The notes beneath the pieces are model-generated. The model was not told the origin of the DNA. It was given only the letters and a program-made list of their open reading frames with translations, and did no database searches. Positions 17,846 through 27,115 of a DNA stretch of 64,000 bases are shown one piece after another. Position numbers and translations under genes: made by a program. This DNA is from Roseivirga sp. UBA6061 (GTDB lineage Bacteria > Bacteroidota > Bacteroidia > Cytophagales > Cyclobacteriaceae). The stretch spans positions 1 through 64,000 of the forward strand of contig DIYF01000014.1 in NCBI GenBank assembly GCA_002427745.1. Reading direction: 5' to 3'. Numbering within the stretch: the first letter of the stretch is position 1; each line of letters begins with the position of its first letter.

Positions 17846-18268
17846 GTGGACTCACATGTTAGACAACTACTGAAGGGACATTCCCTTAGGCTCACCCAAA
17901 GCAGAAGCGATATTATTTCTATTTTTCTCGAAAAAGATGTTGCAGTGTCGCATGGTGATATTGAGTTTGCCATGGATGGCAAATATGATCGGGTGACGAT
18001 TTACCGAACATTGAAATCTTTCCTGGAAAATGGTCTTATCCATAAGGTACTGGACGACAACGGAGGATCTCGCTATGCCCTGTGTGATGACGCCTGCTCT
18101 GATGGGGACCATCGCCATGACCACATCCATTTCAAATGCTCCAACTGTGATCAGACTACCTGCCTTGACGATGTTTTTATTCCGGACGTAAAGCTTCCTG
18201 AAGGTTTTAAGGCGGCTGAGAGCAACTACCTGATCACCGGAGTCTGCGACAAATGTAGTGCTGTTTAG
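17846..18268 (+). CDS. Fur-family metalloregulator (Fur/Zur-like)
   Basis: A 140-residue repressor with an N-terminal winged helix (residues 8-78; LRLTQSRSDIISIFLEKDVAVSHGDIE, then DRVTIYRTLKSFLENGLIHKV). The dimerisation domain begins with the metal-binding HRHDHIHFKC, containing His89, His91, His93 and His95. Structural zinc is held by the pairs Cys98/Cys101 and Cys134/Cys137. The metal sensed, iron or zinc, cannot be decided. The GTG at 17846 is the only reasonable start; the nearby ATG at 17856 is out of frame. The stop overlaps the convergent small membrane gene by 4 bases. Confidence 0.9.
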   Translation: MDSHVRQLLKGHSLRLTQSRSDIISIFLEKDVAVSHGDIEFAMDGKYDRVTIYRTLKSFLENGLIHKVLDDNGGSRYALCDDACSDGDHRHDHIHFKCSNCDQTTCLDDVFIPDVKLPEGFKAAESNYLITGVCDKCSAV

Positions 18269-18486
18269 TGCACTTCCTCTAATTCTTTGTGGGATATTTC
18301 CGGACTGTCCGATGGCCAGCATACACCGGGTGGTAAATCCAGTTCAGGGGGAGTCAGACGAAATACACCTCCGTCATCATTACCATTGTCCCTACGCTTT
18401 TTCTTTCTCATCAATATGAAAGTGAGGTAGGTAAGGATTACATAGGTAAATCCACTTAATAAAAGGTCTATCGTGAAGCTGTTCAT
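18265..18486 (-). CDS. Small single-helix membrane protein
   Basis: A 73-residue protein with one N-terminal membrane helix (about residues 7-25), a basic MRKKKRR stop-transfer run and a cytoplasmic tail. The tail has RLTPPELDLPPGVCWPSDSP, a proline-rich motif I associate with small uncharacterised Bacteroidota membrane proteins. No function is known. It lies downstream of the NhaD antiporter start in opposite orientation to Fur, overlapping Fur's stop by 4 bases. Confidence 0.6.
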   Translation of the reverse strand: MNSFTIDLLLSGFTYVILTYLTFILMRKKKRRDNGNDDGGVFRLTPPELDLPPGVCWPSDSPEISHKELEEVH

Positions 18487-18542
18487 TAGTGTTAATGCCT
18501 AATGAAGATACGTAATAGCAGGAAGTGTTGGTTCGATTATTT

Positions 18543-20063
18543 TTATAAAACGAAGAAGATCAACCAGACCACCAGGAAAATAGGGAGTAGTATCGGGATG
18601 GAATACCTGAGAATATAACCAAAGAACGAAGGCATATGGATACCGGTTTGCTCAGCTATTGATTTCACCATAAAGTTAGGCCCATTGCCTATGTAAGTCA
18701 TGGCACCAAAGAATACGGCACCTACGGCAATGGCGGTCAGGTTGATGACGGACTGATCATATACACCTCCGGCAGCATAATCCTGTACGTTGGTTATGGC
18801 ATTGATGTCTCCACCCTGCGAGGCAAGGGCTGCCGCCAGGAAGTTCAGATAAGTAGGGGCATTGTCGAGAAACCCGGAAAGTATCCCTGTTCCCCAGTAG
18901 AGCGAGTTAGGGCCTATCAGTGAAGCTCCTGCCTCTGATTGTGCAAATTCACTCACCAGGGCAAGGGCCGGCATCATGGTGCCAAAAATGCCTATGAAAA
19001 TAAAGGCTACTTCCCTGATGGGCTCAAAATTAAATTCGTTGCCTTCTATGGCCTTTTTATCTGCCAGCTTATAAGAGAGGAATCCTACTGAGAGCATGAT
19101 GATCTCCCTCAGGAATGAAAACTTTTGCCCATCATACACTATGGCAGGCACACCGTCAATCACATTGGGGTCAAGGAAAACGGAGGCAATGATCACAGCC
19201 AGCCAGAAGAAATTCTTACCACCAATAATGCTCGTTTTATTAGTGTACACCACTTCATCAAAGAGATCTTCGTCTTTGTTACGACTATCGAATACATAGA
19301 AAATCGCTGATAATATTACCAGTGCCAGGGCCCATGGCAATACATTGTGCGTGAGGGTCCACATAAACGGCACTCCCTTGAGGAAACCCAGGAACAAAGG
19401 CGGGTCGCCAATGGGGGTGAGAGCGCCACCGATATTACTTACCATGAAAATAAAGAAAATGATATGGTAAGGTCTGATGCGGCTTTTGTTGAGCCTGATA
19501 AACGGACGGATCAACAACATAGAGGCCCCGGTAGTGCCTATCAGGTTGGCTATGATGGCACCTACCACTAGTAACAATACGTTGGCCATGGGAGTTGCCT
19601 TCTTATCTACATTGATCATAATACCCCCTGAGGCAATGTACAGAGAGGCCAGCAGCGCAATGAATTGTATATACTCAGCCAGTGCGTGCACGGGTGCATG
19701 GGCATTGTGCAGTGCAAACAAATAATAAAGTACAACGATAGAGGCCAGGGAGACTGCTATAATCGGGTAGTTCTTATGCCAGAAGTGCTCGTAGAAAAGT
19801 GGCCCTGTGGCTATCATACTCAGTAGAAGTACAAAGGGGATGACCGTCCAGCCCGGAGGTGCTGCTGCATGATGTTCGCCATCAGCACCATGGTCGTCTG
19901 TAGCATGATGATCATCCGTAGTTTCCTGATGATGATCGTCCTGTACCTTGTCAGTAGAAATCGCTATTTCAAGGCTCTCAGGCTCTGTATCCACAGGGGA
20001 TGCATCGGCAAAAAAAGGCATAGCCAGCCATAGAACCAAAGACAGTAATAGCGCGTTTCTCAT
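18543..20063 (-). CDS. nhaD: NhaD-type sodium:proton antiporter
   Basis: A 506-residue transporter of the ArsB/NhaD superfamily. A signal peptide (residues 1-21, ending FFADA) is followed by a periplasmic, histidine- and aspartate-rich stretch at about 38-69 (DDHHQETTDDHH and DHGADGEHHAA). About twelve membrane helices follow. NIGGALTPIGDPPLFLGFLKG is the superfamily's conserved re-entrant motif, with LSGFLDNAPTYLNFLAA as its second-half counterpart. These proteins exchange Na+ or Li+ for protons across the inner membrane. The histidine-rich lead is an addition to the core family and may bind metal or sense pH (inference). Confidence 0.88.
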   Translation of the reverse strand: MRNALLLSLVLWLAMPFFADASPVDTEPESLEIAISTDKVQDDHHQETTDDHHATDDHGADGEHHAAAPPGWTVIPFVLLLSMIATGPLFYEHFWHKNYPIIAVSLASIVVLYYLFALHNAHAPVHALAEYIQFIALLASLYIASGGIMINVDKKATPMANVLLLVVGAIIANLIGTTGASMLLIRPFIRLNKSRIRPYHIIFFIFMVSNIGGALTPIGDPPLFLGFLKGVPFMWTLTHNVLPWALALVILSAIFYVFDSRNKDEDLFDEVVYTNKTSIIGGKNFFWLAVIIASVFLDPNVIDGVPAIVYDGQKFSFLREIIMLSVGFLSYKLADKKAIEGNEFNFEPIREVAFIFIGIFGTMMPALALVSEFAQSEAGASLIGPNSLYWGTGILSGFLDNAPTYLNFLAAALASQGGDINAITNVQDYAAGGVYDQSVINLTAIAVGAVFFGAMTYIGNGPNFMVKSIAEQTGIHMPSFFGYILRYSIPILLPIFLVVWLIFFVL

Positions 20064-20174
20064 GAAGGTTGATCTGGTGGGCTAAAAATAGATTACTTAG
20101 GCAAGAAATCAAATTAGCCACGGTGTCATAACTGAAAGATAACAAATCTTCTCAGTATTAAAAGCTCCTGATTA

Positions 20175-21401
20175 TCAAACAAGCTTTGCCAGAGCAATCT
20201 CAAAGGCAGTAGTAGCCAGGCCCGTTTTGGAGCCGTTAGCTGCATGCAAATCTTCGAGTGCTTTTCTGATGGTAGCAGAAGTGTCCTCAAAGATAGCTTT
20301 GTCCGTAATTTCTACTTCACCGCTCATCAGATAAGCAAATACACGGGCCATGCCACAGTTGGCAATGAAGTCAGGAAGTATTGCAATATTCTGATCGGCA
20401 AACTCGGCTATGGGGCCAAAGAAGATCTCGGGATCGGCAAAGGGTACATTGGCTCCTGAGGAGATCACTTCCAGGTTGGTAGCGATCATTTTGTCCACCT
20501 GTTCGCGTGTAAGCAGTCGTGAGGCAGCCGCAGGGATGAAAATTTCTGCATTCAGGTCCCAGATCTGGTCGTTGACTTCCTGGTAAGAAAGCATATTGTC
20601 TGCTTCCAGCTTATTACCATTCCTGTTCAGGTAAAGGATCTTGATCTCTTCAAAGGTGAAGCCTTCCTGATTGACCACTCCTCCGTTTTTATCAATAATG
20701 CCCACAATTTTGGCACCTTCGCGAGCCAGGTAATAAGCTGCTGCAGCACCTACATTGCCCCAGCCCTGAATTACAGCGTGCTTTTGTGTGAGGTCACCTC
20801 CCCAAAGGTTGTAGTAATGAATAACAGATTGTGCTACACCATATCCGGTAATCAGGTCGGCCACAGTGTACTTTCTTTCCAGTGAAGGTGTGTAGTGATG
20901 ATCTTCTACCACTTTGGCTACTCCGGTTCTGAGCTGGCCCAGCATTTTTATTTTAAGGGGCTCATTGGCCTGGTAATGTCCGTTAACCACGCCTTCCTGC
21001 GGGTGCCAGAGTCCGAAATCTTCAGTAATAGGTATCACTTCTTCAATCTCGTCTATGTTCAGGTCTCCTCCCGTACCGTAGTAATTCTTGAGTAGTGGGT
21101 ACACGGCTTTGTACCACCTTTTTAATACTTCGGTTTTTCTGGGGTCGGTGGGGTCAAAATTGATACCTGATTTGGCGCCACCAATCGGAGGACCTGAAAC
21201 GGTAAACTTTACCTCCATGGTTTTGGCCAGAGATTCTACCTCGCGCTGATCCAACCCGATTCTCATGCGTGTGCCTCCTCCGGCACTGCCGCCCCTCAAA
21301 GAGTTTATCACCACCCAGCCCCTGGCTTCTGTCTCTTTGTCATTCCATTCAAAAACGATTTCAGGTTTCTTGTTCTCGAATTTATTGAGCAGTTCTCGCA
21401 T
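20175..21401 (-). CDS. Glu/Leu/Phe/Val dehydrogenase
   Basis: A 408-residue amino-acid dehydrogenase. The dimerisation and catalytic domain has GGSAGGGTRMR at about 37-47, catalytic Lys77 in PPIGGAKSGI and Asp113 in GTGGDLN. The NAD(P)-binding Rossmann domain begins VIQGWGNVGAAAAYYL, followed by IVGIIDKNGG. Reversible oxidative deamination of glutamate or a branched/aromatic amino acid is expected; the specificity pocket cannot be read reliably. It is a little shorter than hexameric glutamate dehydrogenases. Monocistronic, with its own promoter element at 21424-21431. Confidence 0.88.
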   Translation of the reverse strand: MRELLNKFENKKPEIVFEWNDKETEARGWVVINSLRGGSAGGGTRMRIGLDQREVESLAKTMEVKFTVSGPPIGGAKSGINFDPTDPRKTEVLKRWYKAVYPLLKNYYGTGGDLNIDEIEEVIPITEDFGLWHPQEGVVNGHYQANEPLKIKMLGQLRTGVAKVVEDHHYTPSLERKYTVADLITGYGVAQSVIHYYNLWGGDLTQKHAVIQGWGNVGAAAAYYLAREGAKIVGIIDKNGGVVNQEGFTFEEIKILYLNRNGNKLEADNMLSYQEVNDQIWDLNAEIFIPAAASRLLTREQVDKMIATNLEVISSGANVPFADPEIFFGPIAEFADQNIAILPDFIANCGMARVFAYLMSGEVEITDKAIFEDTSATIRKALEDLHAANGSKTGLATTAFEIALAKLV

Positions 21402-21423
21402 GATATTTATTTGTTATGACAAG

Positions 21424-21431
21424 CAAAACTA
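21424..21431 (-). promoter_or_regulatory. -7 promoter element for the dehydrogenase
   Basis: On the minus strand this reads TAGTTTTG, matching TAnnTTTG. It lies 22 bases upstream of the ATG at 21401. Confidence 0.5.
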
Positions 21432-21636
21432 AAAAAAGCTGTCAGATTCCACTAAGGTTTCTAACAGATTATCGGTCTGCAGGTTTCATATTTGCAGGAT
21501 ATGGCAGAACGGCTGACGGGAGCTGTAATAAGAGGCATAAGGAGGGAGAGAATGACATGAGTAAGACATAATTCACAACCTTTCTTGATATTGCTGAATT
21601 TTCAACTAAACTTTACGTTATAAAGCATGCTTACCG

Positions 21637-22356
21637 GTGAAACTGACACTTGACATAGGGAATACTTATACCAAATACGGGTTCTTTGAAGGAAAATCTT
21701 CTGTGGAGCAGGGTGTGGTACATGGTCTGGACGGGCTTAGCACTTTTCTTAAAAGCCGTAGTGAAGACTTTGAAAGAGCTATAGTTTGTTCTGTACGCTA
21801 TACAGAAGATGAGGTAGGACCTTTGTTTCCTGCCCGTAAACAGGTGATCTACCTCAGCCATAAAACTCCCGTACCCATTGGCATGAGCTATGCCACACCT
21901 GAGACGCTGGGCATGGATCGCCTGGCTGCCGTAATTGGTGCTTCTGAGATTTTTCCCGGTAAAGCCGTGATGGTTATCGATATCGGTACCTGCATTACCT
22001 ATGACTATCTCAATGCGGATCAGATGTTTGAAGGAGGTATCATCAGTCCTGGTGTAGAACTGCGTTACAAGGCCATGCATGAGCATACTGAGCGGCTGCC
22101 TCTGTTAAATGACAGAGAGGCCGGGGCCCTGATTGGCGACAGTACTGCCAGTGCTATGACAAGTGGTGTGATTCATGGTATCACCGGTGAAATAGAATAT
22201 ATGATCTCCCAATTTTTGTTAAAAACCCCTGATTTAAAGGTCATTATTACCGGTGGAGGGGCGAAAATTTTTGAATCTAGAATAAAAGCTGACATATTTG
22301 TGGCCCTCGAAATTGTGCTTGTTGGACTGAACCGAGTTTTGGATTGTAATGCTTAG
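21637..22356 (+). CDS. coaX: Type III pantothenate kinase
   Basis: A 239-residue ASKHA-fold kinase that phosphorylates pantothenate, the first step of coenzyme A synthesis. The phosphate loop LDIGNTYTKYGFFEG lies near the N-terminus with catalytic Asp6. GMDRLAAVIGA binds pantothenate, VMVIDIGTCITYD is the second phosphate motif and GGIISPGVELR the third. Type III kinases typically use potassium and are not inhibited by CoA. The start is a GTG at 21637; an ATG at 21627 is out of frame and a stop precedes. Its last 8 bases overlap the start of the next gene. Confidence 0.95.
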   Translation: MKLTLDIGNTYTKYGFFEGKSSVEQGVVHGLDGLSTFLKSRSEDFERAIVCSVRYTEDEVGPLFPARKQVIYLSHKTPVPIGMSYATPETLGMDRLAAVIGASEIFPGKAVMVIDIGTCITYDYLNADQMFEGGIISPGVELRYKAMHEHTERLPLLNDREAGALIGDSTASAMTSGVIHGITGEIEYMISQFLLKTPDLKVIITGGGAKIFESRIKADIFVALEIVLVGLNRVLDCNA

Positions 22357-23641
22357 AAATACTATAAAATACGGAGGCCTTATTTGGGCCTTGTTTTTCT
22401 GTTGGCAATTGAATGCTCAGCATACCCAGTCAGGCTACTCTGCCATCGGTATTGGGGAGGTCAACTGGGGAGGCTACACGCAGAATGCCAGTATGGGCGG
22501 ACTGGGGCTGTCATATAACACCAGGTTTTTCCTGAATAATATGAACCCCGCTCTGATGTCCAGTAACTACGAATCTGTATTTCAGCTGGGGTTATCGCTG
22601 GATTCCCGAAGTGTTACCGGTAATACCGGAACGGGCAATGAGACCTACAGCACTACCGCTGGTGGTTTCAAAGACTTTGGTTTTGTGCTACCTATTAAAT
22701 ATGGCAAATGGAACATGGGCTTTGGCCTTACGCCTTATACTACCGTTAACTATGGCTTTACAACAGAAAACGCCAATGGTCCTGACGGATCAACTGCCAT
22801 AGCTGAGGTAGAAGGCCGGGGTGGTATAGACAAAGTATTCTGGACCAACAGTTTCAGAATAGGTAAGAACTTTCAGCTCGGACTAGAGTTCGGGTTTCTT
22901 TTCGGGTCACTACAGACAGACGACCTGTTCTTTTTAGAAGGACTGACTGCCACTGCCTTTGGTAACTCTCTGGTGCAGGAAAGAAGGAGCTATTCCGGAG
23001 TAAACACTACTCTGGGGCTTGCCTATAAACTGCCACTGAAGGAGAATCAGTTTCTGAATTTCGGAGGGATTTTCACACCTGAGACGAAAATTAATCAAAC
23101 CAGACTCTCAACCCTTCAAAACCAATCGGGGAATGGCATAGTTTTCAGTTCAGATACTCTGGTGAATAATCTGGAAACCAAGACAACTCTTCCGGGCCGC
23201 TTAGGCTTTGGTATTTCTTATGAAAAATCTCAGGCTTTGATGCTGGGTGTTGATTTTCAGACTCAGGACTGGACGCAGTACCTTGATAACGGAGTTTCTA
23301 ACCAGGCTTACGGTAAGTCATTCAGACTTGCCATTGGTGGAGAAATAATACCAAACTATCAAGATTTGAAGCTTTCAAAAAGAATAAGTTATAGATTCGG
23401 GGTTCATTATGAGCGGACCCCATATTTGATCAATAATCAGGATGTAAATGATATTGGCATAAATCTTGGAACATCAGTACCATTGAGTGCCTTTTGGGGT
23501 GTTTCTCATGTTAACCTTGGGGTTACCTTTGGCAGACGTGGCAACATTACTGAAGACAGAATCAGAGAGAGCTACTTTAGAATTAATCTCGGATTCAGCA
23601 TTCAGGACCTGACCTGGTTTGCGAGAGGTAAATTTGACTAA
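22349..23641 (+). CDS. Outer-membrane beta-barrel protein (FadL-like)
   Basis: A 430-residue protein with a signal peptide (residues 1-23, ending LNAQ). The N-terminus, YSAIGIGEVNWGGYTQNASMGGLGLSY, then NPALMSSN, recalls the FadL/OmpP1 class, where Asn-Pro-Ala marks the N-terminal hatch. The rest has regular amphipathic strands, ending INLGFSIQDLTWFARGKFD. A transport or structural role in the outer membrane is inferred. It starts within the end of coaX and is followed, after 12 bases, by the TPR gene, so all are probably one operon. Confidence 0.75.
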   Translation: MLRNTIKYGGLIWALFFCWQLNAQHTQSGYSAIGIGEVNWGGYTQNASMGGLGLSYNTRFFLNNMNPALMSSNYESVFQLGLSLDSRSVTGNTGTGNETYSTTAGGFKDFGFVLPIKYGKWNMGFGLTPYTTVNYGFTTENANGPDGSTAIAEVEGRGGIDKVFWTNSFRIGKNFQLGLEFGFLFGSLQTDDLFFLEGLTATAFGNSLVQERRSYSGVNTTLGLAYKLPLKENQFLNFGGIFTPETKINQTRLSTLQNQSGNGIVFSSDTLVNNLETKTTLPGRLGFGISYEKSQALMLGVDFQTQDWTQYLDNGVSNQAYGKSFRLAIGGEIIPNYQDLKLSKRISYRFGVHYERTPYLINNQDVNDIGINLGTSVPLSAFWGVSHVNLGVTFGRRGNITEDRIRESYFRINLGFSIQDLTWFARGKFD

Positions 23642-23653
23642 ACTACTACAACT

Positions 23654-24976
23654 ATGAAATTTAGAGTCCTATTTTCATTTTTAATGCTTTTGGCGGGTAC
23701 ATCAGCATTTGCCCAGTTTAACTGGCCAGAGGATCCTGAAAAGAAGAAGGATGCTCAGACTACCTATACATTGTATGACGATAGCTACAAGCAAGGCAAC
23801 TATGAGGCAGCCAAACCTCATCTGGAAAAAATTCTTGAAGAGTATCCTAATCTGAGTAAGGCTATCTACATCAACGGCATTAAGATTTACAAAGATATCT
23901 GGAAGAAGGAGAAGGATGCGACTACCAAGGCTGCAGCTGCAGAAAAGGTAATGGCTCTTTATGATAAGCGTTTTGCGACCTTTGAAGGTGAGGAATTCAA
24001 AGGAATTGACAGAAAAGCGATCGATGCCTTTTTGTTTTTCTACAGAGATAAAGCCAAGACTCAGTTCTTGCTGGACATGTTCTCAAAAACTTATGAGTTG
24101 AAAGGCGATAAGGCCTTCTACCCTGTAGGGAGATACTATATGAATACTGCTGCTCTGGCTTTCACCAGAAAGACGGGTATCACCAATGATGAAATTCTGG
24201 AAATCTATAACAGAACTACCCAGCATATTGATGCTCAGATCGCTACGGCCAAGAGCAAAAACCAGAACACCAAGAAGTACGATGCTATCAAAGAGGCCAT
24301 TGATAAGAAACTGGCTGATTTGAAACTTATTGATTGTGACTTCATCGTTTCTAAACTGGTTCCTGAATTTGAGCAAAACCCTGATGATGCCGAACTGGCT
24401 AACAAGATTTTTGTATTTGCTTTTGACGGTCAGTGCACTGAAGCAGATTGGTTTGTAAAGGCTGCTGAAAAGGTATTTGAGAGCGATCCTAACTTTGGTG
24501 TGGCTAAACTTTTAGCATCTCGTTATGCAAAAGAAAAGAACTACGAAAAAGCAAAGGAGTACTTCCTGAAGGCTGCTGAGCTGACTGATGATAACACGGA
24601 TAAAGGAAGTGTATTGAAGCAAATGGCATCTATGATGCGCATTGAGGGCAATAAGAAAGAGGCAAGAACTTACGCTTTGCAGACCATGGAGGTAGACCCA
24701 GGACTACAGTCTGAAATGTATGAGATGATTGGTGACATGGTGCTCAGTTCATCAGAGTGTGATGCCAAGCAAAGCCAGGTAGATGACCGTGCCCGTTTTA
24801 TCGCGGCATATGAGTACTACCAAAAAGCCGGTAATTCACTTAAGATGGCACAGGCAAAAGCTCAGTTCCCTACAATCGGAGATATCTTTACTGCCAATAA
24901 GGAAGAAGGACAGAGCGTTTTTGTAGGCTGCTGGATTCAGAAAAGTGTGAAACTGGCAAGAAGACCAGAGCAATAA
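23654..24976 (+). CDS. Exported TPR-repeat protein
   Basis: A 440-residue protein with a signal peptide (residues 1-21, ending SAFAQ). Tetratricopeptide-like helical pairs run through the body, for example YKQGNYEAAKPHLEKILEEYPNL near residue 45 and YAKEKNYEKAKEYFLKAAEL near 300. The last part contains YEYYQKAGNSLKMAQAK. Such proteins scaffold envelope complexes; no partner is identified. A strong terminator follows directly, so the operon from coaX probably ends here, with partial read-through to lptC. Confidence 0.8.
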   Translation: MKFRVLFSFLMLLAGTSAFAQFNWPEDPEKKKDAQTTYTLYDDSYKQGNYEAAKPHLEKILEEYPNLSKAIYINGIKIYKDIWKKEKDATTKAAAAEKVMALYDKRFATFEGEEFKGIDRKAIDAFLFFYRDKAKTQFLLDMFSKTYELKGDKAFYPVGRYYMNTAALAFTRKTGITNDEILEIYNRTTQHIDAQIATAKSKNQNTKKYDAIKEAIDKKLADLKLIDCDFIVSKLVPEFEQNPDDAELANKIFVFAFDGQCTEADWFVKAAEKVFESDPNFGVAKLLASRYAKEKNYEKAKEYFLKAAELTDDNTDKGSVLKQMASMMRIEGNKKEARTYALQTMEVDPGLQSEMYEMIGDMVLSSSECDAKQSQVDDRARFIAAYEYYQKAGNSLKMAQAKAQFPTIGDIFTANKEEGQSVFVGCWIQKSVKLARRPEQ

Positions 24977-24992
24977 GAATTTAAGAAATTTG

Positions 24993-25032
24993 AAAAAGCG
25001 GTCTTCTTCATCAATGGGGAAGACCGTTTTTT
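24993..25032 (+). terminator. Rho-independent terminator after the TPR gene
   Basis: The 8-base stem CGGTCTTC (24999-25006) pairs with GAAGACCG (25019-25026) around a 12-base loop, followed by six T. An A run before the stem makes it partly bidirectional. Its T run ends only 5 bases before the lptC start codon. Confidence 0.85.
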
Positions 25033-25037
25033 ATATA

Positions 25038-25583
25038 ATGAAAAAGACATTTACCTATATCATAACAGCTTTGATGGCCCTGACCGTGATGTCATGTATT
25101 ACAGATGCAGATAAGCTGGCAGACATGGAAGAGTACACAGGCCCGCGTTACGAATCTGTGAATGTACATATTGTGGTAAGCGACTCCTCTGTGGTAAAAC
25201 TGGAAATGTCTGGTGCCAGGCAGCTCACTCACCTCAATGGCGACCTTGAGTTTCCGGAAGGAATTAAGATTACATTTTATGATGTGCTGGGGGCAAAAAC
25301 CTCAGAACTGACCGCTCAGCGAGGCTATTATGATACTGAAACCAAGCTTTACAGGGTAGAAGGTGATGTTATTGTGAACAACCTGCAAAAGCAGGAAACC
25401 CTGAGCACTGAAGAACTTTTTTGGGACAGAGAGAAAAAGACCATCTATACCGATAAATTTGTAACTGTAAAAACAGTAGACGATCTGCTCTTTGCAGAGG
25501 GGATGGACTCTGATCAGAGCTTTCAAAACTATACCTTCCGAAAGCTCAGAGACAGTGAGATTGAGGTAAAAGGAGAACTATGA
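25038..25583 (+). CDS. lptC: LPS export ABC transporter periplasmic protein LptC
   Basis: A 181-residue lipoprotein-like LptC, which passes lipopolysaccharide from the inner-membrane LptBFG complex to LptA. The start at 25038 is preferred; a longer frame begins inside the terminator stem. The signal ends TVMSC (Cys20), so it is anchored by lipid rather than by the single helix of E. coli LptC. The beta-jellyroll repeats appear in GDLEFPEGIKITFYD, RGYYDTETKLYRVEGDVIV and NLQKQETLSTEELFWD. The stop overlaps the next gene by 4 bases. Confidence 0.88.
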   Translation: MKKTFTYIITALMALTVMSCITDADKLADMEEYTGPRYESVNVHIVVSDSSVVKLEMSGARQLTHLNGDLEFPEGIKITFYDVLGAKTSELTAQRGYYDTETKLYRVEGDVIVNNLQKQETLSTEELFWDREKKTIYTDKFVTVKTVDDLLFAEGMDSDQSFQNYTFRKLRDSEIEVKGEL

Positions 25584-25801
25584 GGTCATTAACCGATACC
25601 ATTATTTTTACTTTTTGTGTGGCGTCTTTTATCATAGGCGTACATCAGACCATGGTGCATGGTATTGCATTCTCCTATTTTATTTTTATGATCTCGCTGA
25701 GTCTGCTATTTTTATTCAGGTATAGAAAAGTAGCCGCGAAAGAAAAAGAGGCAAAAGCAAAGGCGCAGGCTCAAAAACATAAGCCCAAAAGAAAAAGATA
25801 G
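25580..25801 (+). CDS. Small two-helix membrane protein
   Basis: A 73-residue protein with two hydrophobic helices (about residues 7-24 and 28-46) and a highly basic, alanine/lysine-rich tail (KEKEAKAKAQAQKHKPKRKR). There is no recognised domain. It is coupled on both sides: its ATG overlaps the lptC stop, and its TAG shares a base with the GTG start of the CNNM-type gene. That position suggests a small accessory to LPS export or to the CNNM protein (inference). Confidence 0.65.
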   Translation: MRSLTDTIIFTFCVASFIIGVHQTMVHGIAFSYFIFMISLSLLFLFRYRKVAAKEKEAKAKAQAQKHKPKRKR

Positions 25802-27087
25802 TGGAATACTACCACCTTTCTATTGTCATCATCACCCTTATATTTTCTGCTTTTTTCTCAGGTACTGAAATTGCCTTTATCAGTAGTAGTAAACTACAAA
25901 TAGAGTTAGAAGCACAACAGGGAAAGCTGGGAGGAAGAATTCTGTCTTTTTTTGCCCGCAAACCTTCAAGGTTTATCAATACGGCCCTGGTAGGCAATAC
26001 ACTGGCCCTGGTAATTTATGGAATTTACGTAGCCTTTCTGCTCGACCCATGGATCCGGGGTATTCTGCCTGAGTTCCTGAGCTCTGAAGGTGTATTTATC
26101 ACCTTTCAGACAATACTATCGACCATCATTGTTCTGTTTACGGCCGAGTTTACCCCGAAGAGTATCTTTTTGTTAAACCCTAATCGCGTATTGAATATTC
26201 TTTCAATTCCTATGATGGTCGTTTTTGTCGCGTTGTTTTTGATTGTCCAACCCATTGCCTGGATGTCGAAGCTCATGATAAAATATGTGCTCAGACAGCC
26301 TTATTCTCAGGATCGGCCGGTATTCGGGCTTACAGACTTAAGCAACTATATCCAGCGAAATACACGGGAAGATGTCAAGGAGGCCAATATTGAGCTGGAC
26401 ACGAAGATCTTTAACAACGCCCTTGAGTTTAAAACAGTCAAGGTAAGGGAGTGTATGATCCCCCGTACTGAGCTGTCGGCAATCGATATTGAAGACGACA
26501 TCAGTGAACTCAAAGAGGAATTTATAGAGAGCGGCCACAGTAAGGTGCTGATTTACAAAAACAACAGTATTGACGAAATTATAGGCTATTGTCGCGTGCT
26601 TGAGCTGTTTAAAAAGCCTAAGGAAATAGAGAGCATTCTTACCCCGGTAGTCATAGTGCCCGAGACAACCCTGGCCAATGAGCTTATGATCCAGTTTATC
26701 CAGGAGAGAAAAAGCCTGGCACTGGTAGTAGATGAGTTTGGTGGTACTTCAGGTATCGTAACACTCGAAGATGTAATCGAGGAGATTTTCGGGGAGATTC
26801 AGGATGAGCACGATGAAGACGAAGACTGGGTAGAGCAAAAGATTACCGAAAGCCGGTATAAGCTTAGTGCGCGTCACGAAATTGACTATCTCAATGAGAA
26901 GTATGAGTGGGGAATACCGGAGGGAGATTATGATACCCTGGGAGGCTTCATTTTGTCCGTTACAGAGAGTATTCCCAACGTCAATGACCTGATACAAATC
27001 CCTCCGTTTGAGATCAGAATTCTCACCATGGAAGATGCCCGAATCGATAACGTCATGTTTTCGGTAGAAAATCGCCAAGAACACTGA
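25801..27087 (+). CDS. CNNM/CorC-type membrane protein (hemolysin family)
   Basis: A 428-residue protein with the DUF21/CNNM membrane domain at about residues 1-185 (FSAFFSGTEIAFISSSKLQIE, then NTALVGNTLALVIYG). A CBS pair covers about 205-330, starting VRECMIPRTELSAI and with LALVVDEFGGTSGIVTLEDVIEEIFGEI in the second CBS. The C-terminal CorC/HlyC domain covers about 345-425. Related proteins bind Mg-ATP through the CBS pair and move or regulate magnesium and cobalt; haemolysis is a historic name. GTG start overlapping the upstream TAG. Confidence 0.9.
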   Translation: MEYYHLSIVIITLIFSAFFSGTEIAFISSSKLQIELEAQQGKLGGRILSFFARKPSRFINTALVGNTLALVIYGIYVAFLLDPWIRGILPEFLSSEGVFITFQTILSTIIVLFTAEFTPKSIFLLNPNRVLNILSIPMMVVFVALFLIVQPIAWMSKLMIKYVLRQPYSQDRPVFGLTDLSNYIQRNTREDVKEANIELDTKIFNNALEFKTVKVRECMIPRTELSAIDIEDDISELKEEFIESGHSKVLIYKNNSIDEIIGYCRVLELFKKPKEIESILTPVVIVPETTLANELMIQFIQERKSLALVVDEFGGTSGIVTLEDVIEEIFGEIQDEHDEDEDWVEQKITESRYKLSARHEIDYLNEKYEWGIPEGDYDTLGGFILSVTESIPNVNDLIQIPPFEIRILTMEDARIDNVMFSVENRQEH

Positions 27088-27115
27088 TTTATAGGGCTTT
27101 TTGTACTTGAAATGT

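Noticed and set aside
19855..19945. Repeated GATGAT/ATCATC triplets that look like a short tandem array
   Set aside because: They encode the His/Asp-rich lead of the antiporter on the minus strand; there are no spacers or regular period, so this is not a CRISPR or satellite repeat.
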